Of a DNA stretch of 9,785 bases, positions 5,831-9,785 are shown one piece after another. Origin of the DNA: DATKYV01 sp035528275 (GTDB lineage: Bacteria; Acidobacteriota; Terriglobia; UBA7540). The stretch lies in NCBI GenBank assembly GCA_035528275.1, contig DATKYV010000364.1, forward strand, positions 1 through 9,785. The letters are read 5' to 3'. Positions within the stretch are counted from its first letter, which is position 1; the number at the start of each line of letters is the position of its first letter. The notes below the pieces were generated by a model that did not search any database, was not told where the DNA came from, and was given only the letters and a program-made list of their open reading frames with translations. Made by a program: the position numbers and the translations under genes.

Positions 5831-5892
5831 GATGCTTGGCGTGCTGCTTCGGCGCCGCTCCGGGACGCGCCCGGCAGGCGCGCCGTCGCGGC

Positions 5893-6234
5893 CTATCCCT
5901 CGCGCTCCTCAACCACCAGGGTGATGTGGCTCATCCGCCGCTGGTAGTGAAAGGCGCGGCCCATGGGAGCGGGCCGGATGCGCTTGGCGCGCGGCCCTTC
6001 GTTGACGTAAGCCTCAGTCACCACCAATCGGTCCACATCCAATTTCTCGGATTTCTGCTCGGCGTTGGAAATCGCCGAATGCAGAATCTTCGCCACCTCG
6101 GCGGAGACCCGCTTCTTGGTGAACCGCAGGATGCTCAACGCCTCGCCCGCGCCCTTGCCGCGAATCAGGTCAACCACCAGGCGCGCCTTCTGCGGCGAAA
6201 CCCTGAGGTATTTGCTTGTCGCTCGAGCTTCCAT
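5893..6234 (-). CDS. rplV: 50S ribosomal protein L22 (uL22)
   Basis: L22 binds all domains of 23S rRNA, and its beta-hairpin lines the exit tunnel next to L4. The ATG at 6234 gives 113 residues beginning MEARATSKYLRVSPQKARLV, the common bacterial N-terminus. In-frame alternatives upstream are ATG 6258 (121 aa) and GTG 6267 (124 aa). The upstream bases CCGAGAAGAGAAA are purine-rich but not a clean Shine-Dalgarno, so the start is not settled. Other motifs are DLIRGKGAGEALSIL, SAISNAEQ, VTEAYVNEGP, and the hairpin KRIRPAPMGRAFHYQRRMSHITLVV. The gene lies 40 bases after rpsS. A 93-base spacer containing a hairpin separates it from rpsC. Confidence 0.96.
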   Translation of the reverse strand: MEARATSKYLRVSPQKARLVVDLIRGKGAGEALSILRFTKKRVSAEVAKILHSAISNAEQKSEKLDVDRLVVTEAYVNEGPRAKRIRPAPMGRAFHYQRRMSHITLVVEEREG

Positions 6235-6274
6235 TTTCTCTTCTCGGCTTTCCGCCATCAGTGCCACCCGGAAA

Positions 6275-6601
6275 CTAGGTTGTGGCCCCCGGCGCAGCCG
6301 GAGCTCTGGGCGCTGCCGCCGCGGCCGCCCTTTCCGCGACCACTTTTACGCTGTGCCCCTTGAAAGCGCGCGTCGGCGAGAATTCTCCCAGTTTGTGCCC
6401 CACCATGTTCTCCGTGATGTACACGGGAATGAACTTCTTGCCGTTATAAACAGCGATCGTGTGGCCCACCATCTCGGGAAAAATGGTGGAGCGTCGCGAC
6501 CACGTCTTGGTCACCTTCTTTTCGAACCGCCGGTTGAGCAGTTCGATCTTCTTCATCAGGTGCTGGTCCACGAACGGACCCTTTTTCAACGACCTTCCCA
6601 A
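6275..6601 (-). CDS. rpsS: 30S ribosomal protein S19 (uS19) with Ala/Pro-rich tail
   Basis: S19 lies in the 30S head, partners S13, and contacts the A-site tRNA region. The start is a TTG at 6599-6601: it gives the family N-terminus (M)GRSLKKGPFVDQHL, and GGGAGG (6607-6612) lies five bases before it. No ATG fits. The protein is 108 residues; the usual length is about 92. Core motifs are TWSRRSTIFPEMVGHTIAVYNGKKFIPVYI and ENMVGHKLGEFSPTR. After the normal end near residue 89 comes a tail made mostly of alanine, proline and a few basic residues (AAAAAAPRAPAAPGATT). The gene is 13 bases after rplB. The tail is a lineage-specific low-complexity extension of unknown purpose. Confidence 0.96.
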   Translation of the reverse strand: MGRSLKKGPFVDQHLMKKIELLNRRFEKKVTKTWSRRSTIFPEMVGHTIAVYNGKKFIPVYITENMVGHKLGEFSPTRAFKGHSVKVVAERAAAAAAPRAPAAPGATT

Positions 6602-6614
6602 GTTATCCTCCCGC

Positions 6615-7442
6615 TCACTTCTTCCCGCGCCGTTTGACGATGAACCGGTCCGTCGCCTTGTTGTGCCGGGTCTTGTAGCCTCGAGTCGGCTTGCCCCAGG
6701 GAGTCGTCGGGTGCCGCCCGCCGGAGGCCTTGCCCTCACCGCCACCCAGTGGATGGTCCACCGGGTTCATCGCTACACCGCGGACCGTCGGCCGGCGACC
6801 CATCCAGCGATTGCGCCCCGCCTTTCCCAGCGTGATGTTTTCGTGATCCAGGTTCCCTAATTGACCGATTGTCGCCGTGCAGTCCATGTGGACTTTGCGC
6901 ACTTCCCCGGAGGGCAAGCGGACCTGGGCGTAATCGCCCTCTTTGGCCAGCAACTGAGCGGCGCCGCCCGCCGCACGCACCAGCTGTCCGCCCTTGCCCG
7001 GCCGCATCTCGACGTTGTGGATCATCGTGCCCACCGGCATGTTCCTCAGCGTCATCGCATTCCCGGCAACGATATCGGCGTCCGGCCCCGCCATCACCTT
7101 GTCGCCCACCTTCAATCCCTTCGGATACAGGATGTAGCGCTTCTCGCCGTCCGCGTAATGGAGCAGGGAGATGAACGCCGAGCGGTTCGGGTCGTACTCA
7201 ATGGTGGCGACGCGCGCCGGAACCCCGATCTTGTCCCGGCGAAAGTCGATAATGCGGTATTGCCGCTTGTGGCCGCCGCCGCGATGCCAGATGGTCAACC
7301 AACCTTGGTTGTTGCGGCCGGAAATCCGCGTCTTCGGCTCCAGAAGCGGCTTATGCGGCTGCGAGGTGGTAATCTCCTCGAAGGTTAGCCCCGTCTGGTA
7401 CCGTCGAGTCTTCGTGTAGGGTCGGTAGGTTTTGATCGCCAT
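6615..7442 (-). CDS. rplB: 50S ribosomal protein L2 (uL2)
   Basis: L2 is a primary 23S rRNA binder needed for subunit association and peptidyl-transferase activity. The chosen start gives 275 residues, against 273 in E. coli. Visible parts are the N-terminal MAIKTYRPYTKTRR, the OB-like region with SGRNNQGWLTIWHRGGGHKR and RIIDFRRDK, then the SH3-like part with GDYAQVRLPSGEVRKV and GKAGRNRWMGRRPTVRG. The C-terminal active region is NPVDHPLGGGEGK. The functionally important histidine (229 in E. coli numbering without Met) is present as His230; the second histidine of the E. coli motif is Leu. The open frame extends 33 codons upstream, but the ATG at 7442 has GGAAGG (7451-7456) eight bases before it and gives the family N-terminus. 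Confidence 0.98.
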   Translation of the reverse strand: MAIKTYRPYTKTRRYQTGLTFEEITTSQPHKPLLEPKTRISGRNNQGWLTIWHRGGGHKRQYRIIDFRRDKIGVPARVATIEYDPNRSAFISLLHYADGEKRYILYPKGLKVGDKVMAGPDADIVAGNAMTLRNMPVGTMIHNVEMRPGKGGQLVRAAGGAAQLLAKEGDYAQVRLPSGEVRKVHMDCTATIGQLGNLDHENITLGKAGRNRWMGRRPTVRGVAMNPVDHPLGGGEGKASGGRHPTTPWGKPTRGYKTRHNKATDRFIVKRRGKK

Positions 7443-7474
7443 ATCTTTCGCCTTCCGAATCCGCTTCCGCCGGC

Positions 7475-7771
7475 CTATGCGCTCTCCGCGTACTCCGGCA
7501 TTTTCTCTCCCGCCTTGAGCTTGACCAGCGCCTTCTTCCAATCCGGACGACGGCCCGACGTTCGTCCCCGGCGGCGCTCTTTCCCTTGATAAGTCGCCGT
7601 GCGAACCGAATCAACCTTGACTTTGAAGACTATCTGCACGGCCTCTTTGATTTCCTGCTTGGTGGCCCGCCGGTCCACCTTGAAACAGAGCGTGCGGGCC
7701 AGCTCCTTGGCGTCCATGCTCTTTTCGGTGATCAGGGGCTTCTGCAGGATCTGGTACGGGTTCTTGTTCAT
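7475..7771 (-). CDS. rplW: 50S ribosomal protein L23 (uL23)
   Basis: L23 sits at the mouth of the exit tunnel and is the docking point for trigger factor and SRP. The protein is 98 residues, typical for bacteria. Motifs are the N-terminal LQKPLITEKSM, FKVDRRATKQEIKEAVQIVF, FKVKVDSVRT, and the basic loop GKERRRGRTSGRRPDWKKALVKL, followed by the end ...YAESA. The reading frame stays open far upstream, but the true start is the ATG at 7771. It overlaps the rplD stop as ATGA and has a strong AGGAGG (7779-7784) seven bases before it. Such overlap implies translational coupling with rplD. Nothing is missing from the fold. Confidence 0.97.
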   Translation of the reverse strand: MNKNPYQILQKPLITEKSMDAKELARTLCFKVDRRATKQEIKEAVQIVFKVKVDSVRTATYQGKERRRGRTSGRRPDWKKALVKLKAGEKMPEYAESA

Positions 7772-8391
7772 CGGAGCGCCTCCTGAAGCCGCGTCAACGC
7801 GACCTCGGAGATCAACAGCCCGTCGTGGCTCAGTACCTGATACGGATGAACGCTGTGATGACGGACCAGCTCGCAGCCCTTGATGTTCCGCAAAGAAAGC
7901 TCCAAGTTGCGATTGGTTTGGTCGTTCACCACCAGCACCGTCTTCTCGAGCCCCAGTTTTCGAAGGGCGGTGACAAAGGTTTTGGTCTTCACCGCCTCCA
8001 AGTTCAACTGGTCTACTACGGTCAGCTTTTGTTCCTGGAACTTGGCCGCCAGCGCCGAGCGCAGCGCACCGAGCACCATCTTGCGCGGGAGCTTGTAGGA
8101 ATAATCGCGGGGCTTGGGACCATGAGCGATTGACCCGTGTCGCCACAGCGAGCTCCGAATGCTTCCCACTCGGGCGCGCCCTGTCCCCTTCTGTCGCCAG
8201 GGTTTCTTCCCGCCGCCGCGCACTTCACCGCGGCTCTTGGTCGAGTGCGTCCCCCGCCGCTGGCTGGCCAGATAGGCTTTGGTCGCTTCCCAGAGCAGAC
8301 TCTGGTTGGGCCGGGCGGCAAAGATTTCGTCCGCTAACTCCAGCTCCTTAACTTTCTCGCCTTCGAGATTTTTGACTTCAACAGTCGCCAT
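7768..8391 (-). CDS. rplD: 50S ribosomal protein L4 (uL4)
   Basis: L4 binds 23S rRNA early in assembly, and its extended loop lines the peptide exit tunnel. In E. coli it also represses the S10 operon. The 207 residues match the usual length (about 201-210). The tunnel loop is clear: ASQRRGTHSTKSRGEVRGGG, then KPWRQKGTGRARVGSIRSS, then WRHGSIAHGPKPRDYSYKLPRK (about residues 48-110). The C-terminal Rossmann-like part carries LVVNDQTNRNLELSLRNI. The ATG gives the usual short beta-strand N-terminus. No Shine-Dalgarno precedes it; the upstream bases are a 7-base repeat array. Its TGA overlaps the rplW ATG by four bases. With tuf directly ahead of rpsJ there is no E. coli-like S10 leader in view for L4 control. 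Confidence 0.98.
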   Translation of the reverse strand: MATVEVKNLEGEKVKELELADEIFAARPNQSLLWEATKAYLASQRRGTHSTKSRGEVRGGGKKPWRQKGTGRARVGSIRSSLWRHGSIAHGPKPRDYSYKLPRKMVLGALRSALAAKFQEQKLTVVDQLNLEAVKTKTFVTALRKLGLEKTVLVVNDQTNRNLELSLRNIKGCELVRHHSVHPYQVLSHDGLLISEVALTRLQEALR

Positions 8392-8485
8392 AGTCAGTTG
8401 CCAGTCGTCAGTTCTCAGTCGTCCCGCGATTGACCTTCACCTTTCGACTTGCCTTTCCCCGCATGCCGTATGCCGCCTACCACCT
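8392..8485 (-). repeat. Degenerate 7-base tandem repeat filling the rplC-rplD spacer
   Basis: Read on the plus strand from 8395 in steps of seven, the spacer resolves into units. Four are CAGTTGC, CAGTCGT, CAGTTCT and CAGTCGT (8395-8422). After CCCGCGA come TTGACCT, TCACCTT and TCGACTT (8430-8450). After GCCTTTC come CCCGCAT, GCCGTAT, GCCGCCT and ACCACCT (8458-8485). Thirteen units end inside the rplC stop codon. On the transcribed strand the last four read roughly RNNACTG and run to ACT just before the rplD ATG. No Shine-Dalgarno is present there. Seven-base short tandem repeats are established in cyanobacterial intergenic DNA; whether this is a dispersed family in this genome cannot be seen from one copy. 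Confidence 0.75.
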
Positions 8486-9131
8486 ACTTATGCGGCGCTT
8501 TCGCCTTGCGCACGATAACGTATCCGCCGTCCGGCCCCGGCACCGCGCCTCTCACCAGCATGGCGTTCTCATCGGGCAGAATCTGGACGACGCGCATGTT
8601 GCGCACGGTCACCCGGTCCACGCCCATGTGCCCGGCAGCCCTCATACCTTTCAAAACCCGGGAGGGAAAAGCGGAGGCCCCGATCGACCCCGGCGCCCGG
8701 TGAAACATCGAACCGTGCGCCCCGCCGCCGCCTCTGAAGTGGTGGCGCTTCTGGACTCCGGCGAACCCTCGGCCTTTGGACGTTCCGATCACGTCCACGA
8801 GTTCGTTGACCGCGAACTGATCCACCAGCACCTTGTCGCCCACCTTCACCCCGGCGTCCCCGGACACAAGCCTAACCTCACGAAGGAACCGGACGGGGTT
8901 GGCGCCGGCGCGCTTGAAATGCCCTTCCACGGCTTTCGTCAAGCGCTTGGGCGCAGGGAACTCCACGAGTCCGAGCTGCACCGCATCGTACCCGTCCTTG
9001 CCCGCGGTCTTCCGCTGCACGACCACGCAGGGGCCTACCTTCAAAACCGTCGCCGGGACCACGTCGCCGTTGTCCGCAAAGATCTGGGTCATGCCCAGCT
9101 TTTTCCCCAGGATAGCGTTCACCATGTTCAT
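8484..9131 (-). CDS. rplC: 50S ribosomal protein L3 (uL3)
   Basis: L3 is an early-assembly 23S rRNA-binding protein whose long loop reaches toward the peptidyl-transferase centre. The chosen ATG gives 215 residues; bacterial L3 is usually about 205-215. Family signatures are ILGKKLGMTQIF near the N-terminus, and in the central loop GFAGVQKRHHF, GGGGAHGSMFHRAPGSIG and MRAAGHMGVDRVTVRN. The segment after GSIG reads ASAFPSRV rather than the QNQTP form of E. coli, so the glutamine methylated by PrmB in E. coli is absent, as seen in many other phyla. Start choice is open between GTG 9134, ATG 9131 and ATG 9125. A GGAG lies 9 bases before ATG 9131. The gene is followed by the unusual 92-base repeat spacer before rplD. 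Confidence 0.97.
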   Translation of the reverse strand: MNMVNAILGKKLGMTQIFADNGDVVPATVLKVGPCVVVQRKTAGKDGYDAVQLGLVEFPAPKRLTKAVEGHFKRAGANPVRFLREVRLVSGDAGVKVGDKVLVDQFAVNELVDVIGTSKGRGFAGVQKRHHFRGGGGAHGSMFHRAPGSIGASAFPSRVLKGMRAAGHMGVDRVTVRNMRVVQILPDENAMLVRGAVPGPDGGYVIVRKAKAPHK

Positions 9132-9146
9132 CACTCGAGGCTCCGC

Positions 9147-9170
9147 GCGGCGGGCCGATCAAGCCGCCGC
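9147..9170 (-). promoter_or_regulatory. GC-only hairpin in the rpsJ-rplC spacer
   Basis: On the transcribed strand GCGGCGG pairs perfectly with CCGCCGC across a 10-base loop. The hairpin ends just before the GGAG Shine-Dalgarno of rplC (9141-9144). There is no U-tract, so a terminator is unlikely. In such GC-rich DNA a 7-bp stem can arise by chance, so a regulatory role is only a possibility. Confidence 0.3.
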
Positions 9171-9180
9171 AGAGCTCCAA

Positions 9181-9510
9181 TCACCGCGTATGTTCCTTCC
9201 CAAAGGCCTTGATCTCGATGTCCACGCCTGCCGGCAGATCGAGCTTGGTTAGGGCGTCAATCGTCTCCGAGGTCGGCTCGAGAATATCCACCAGCCGCTT
9301 GTGCGTCCGGATTTCAAACTGCTCGCGCGATTTCTTATCCGTGTGCGGCGAGCGCAAGACGCAATACTTGTTCTTAACCGTGGGCAGGGGAATCGGCCCC
9401 GCCACCTGCGCCCCCGTCCGCTTGGCCGTCGAGACGATCTCCGCCGCGGACTGGTCCAGCACCCGGTGATCATAGGCCTTCAGTCGAATTCGAATTTTTT
9501 CGTGTAGCAT
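9181..9510 (-). CDS. rpsJ: 30S ribosomal protein S10 (uS10)
   Basis: S10 sits in the head of the 30S subunit. In bacteria it also acts as NusE, pairing with NusB in transcription antitermination. The protein is 109 residues against about 103 in E. coli. It shows the family signatures RIRLKAYDHRVLD near residues 7-19, AKRTGAQVAGPIPLPT at about 29-44, and VLRSPHTDKKSREQFEIRTHKR at about 51-72. The ATG start gives the usual N-terminus with a three- to four-residue lead. The Shine-Dalgarno is weak (GAG about 5 bases before ATG). The gene follows tuf by 10 bases and precedes rplC by 49 bases. In many bacteria S10 opens its own operon; here it is downstream of tuf in the same transcript. Confidence 0.98.
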   Translation of the reverse strand: MLHEKIRIRLKAYDHRVLDQSAAEIVSTAKRTGAQVAGPIPLPTVKNKYCVLRSPHTDKKSREQFEIRTHKRLVDILEPTSETIDALTKLDLPAGVDIEIKAFGKEHTR

Positions 9511-9520
9511 CTGCGCTCGC

Positions 9521-9785
9521 TTATTCCAGGACCTCGGTGACGGTGCCGGCGCCCACGGTATGGCCGCCCTCGCGGATGGCGAACCGCAGGCCCTTCTCCA
9601 TGGCGATGGGGGTGATCAACTCGATCTCCAGATTCACGTTATCCCCCGGCATCACCATCTCCGTCCCCGCCGGCAGCTTCGCCACTCCCGTCACGTCCGT
9701 CGTCCGGAAGTAGAACTGCGGCCGGTAGCCGGTGAAGAACGGCGTGTGCCGTCCTCCTTCTTCCTTCGTCAAAACATACGTCTCC
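9521..9785 (-). CDS. tuf: Elongation factor Tu, C-terminal part (5' end outside window)
   Basis: EF-Tu is the GTPase that carries aminoacyl-tRNA to the ribosomal A site. The window holds only its last 87 residues, which make up domain III. The reading runs off the right edge and ends at a TAA. Visible family motifs are EGGRHTPFF near the edge, GYRPQFYFRTTDVTG, EMVMPGDN, and the near-terminal GLRFAIREGGHTVGAGTV, followed by the end ...VTEVLE. There is no start codon here; a TTG at 9770-9772 is an internal leucine. The stop lies 10 bases before rpsJ, so the str-type gene tuf is fused into the S10 block with no room for a separate promoter. The domain III core is intact and shows no anomaly. The identification is essentially certain. 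Confidence 0.98.
   Translation of the reverse strand, partial: ETYVLTKEEGGRHTPFFTGYRPQFYFRTTDVTGVAKLPAGTEMVMPGDNVNLEIELITPIAMEKGLRFAIREGGHTVGAGTVTEVLE

Noticed and set aside
4663..6363. A 566-codon open frame on the plus strand, opposite rplP, rpsC and rplV
   Set aside because: It is antisense to three conserved genes. Its translation is rich in Arg, Pro, His and Leu with no recognisable domain, and it is the kind of frame that GC-rich codon bias opens on the opposite strand.
7000..7060. Loss of the second histidine of the E. coli L2 motif HPHGGGEG (here HPLGGGEG)
   Set aside because: The functionally important first histidine is kept, and the Leu form is common outside Proteobacteria. The motif is at about 6744-6764 rather than in this stretch, and nothing else in L2 is unusual.
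7475..8146. A longer rplW starting inside rplD
   Set aside because: The upstream part is a shadow of rplD. The ATG at 7771 has AGGAGG at ideal spacing and overlaps the rplD stop.
8430..8460. Possible promoter with TTGACC in the rplC-rplD spacer
   Set aside because: The TTGACC is on the plus strand, facing away from rplD, and lacks a fitting -10 box; it is one of the 7-base repeat units.
9147..9170. Rho-independent terminator between rpsJ and rplC
   Set aside because: The stem is GC-rich but no run of T follows it on the transcribed strand. A stop between these genes would be unexpected.
690..9212. Other long plus-strand frames (690-1382, 2704-3429, 3002-3862, 8430-9212)
   Set aside because: Each lies over well-supported minus-strand ribosomal genes, shows no family motifs, and has the Arg/Pro/His-rich make-up of shadow frames.

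Overview
The window is a compact, GC-rich bacterial ribosomal-protein gene block, read entirely on the minus strand from the right edge to the left. In transcription order it holds the 3' end of tuf (EF-Tu), then the full S10-type set (rpsJ, rplC, rplD, rplW, rplB, rpsS, rplV, rpsC, rplP, rpmC, rpsQ). The spc-type set follows (rplN, rplX, rplE, rpsN, rpsH, rplF, rplR, rpsE, rpmD), ending with the first 15 codons of rplO. All 22 genes are co-oriented. Gaps run from 4-base overlaps to 93 bases, and I see no terminator-like hairpin with a U-tract anywhere, so the block is probably read as one long transcript.

The gene order and protein cores are canonical for Bacteria. Supporting details are a short zinc-ribbon S14, an L24 with a four-cysteine C-terminal ribbon, tuf placed 10 bases before rpsJ, GTG and TTG starts on several genes, and high GC. 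These fit Acidobacteriota (Solibacter/Bryobacter-like lineages) best, but that is judgement from familiarity of the sequences, not a search. The products are components of the 30S (S10, S19, S3, S17, S14, S8, S5) and 50S (L3, L4, L23, L2, L22, L16, L29, L14, L24, L5, L6, L18, L30, L15) subunits, plus the elongation factor that delivers aminoacyl-tRNA.

I found no new enzymatic or defence system. Three places differ from a textbook operon. (1) rpmD encodes L30 with a Lys/Ala/Glu-rich C-terminal extension of about 110 residues, nearly tripling the protein. (2) The 92-base rplC-rplD spacer is built almost wholly of degenerate 7-base units that run up to the rplD start codon, where no Shine-Dalgarno sequence is visible. 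(3) The rplE start region can form two mutually exclusive hairpins, one holding the Shine-Dalgarno and the other the start codon. This lies where E. coli S8 is known to act on spc mRNA. Smaller points are an Ala/Pro tail on S19, a GNRA-capped hairpin directly before the rpsC Shine-Dalgarno, and a structured 72-base rpsH-rplF spacer.
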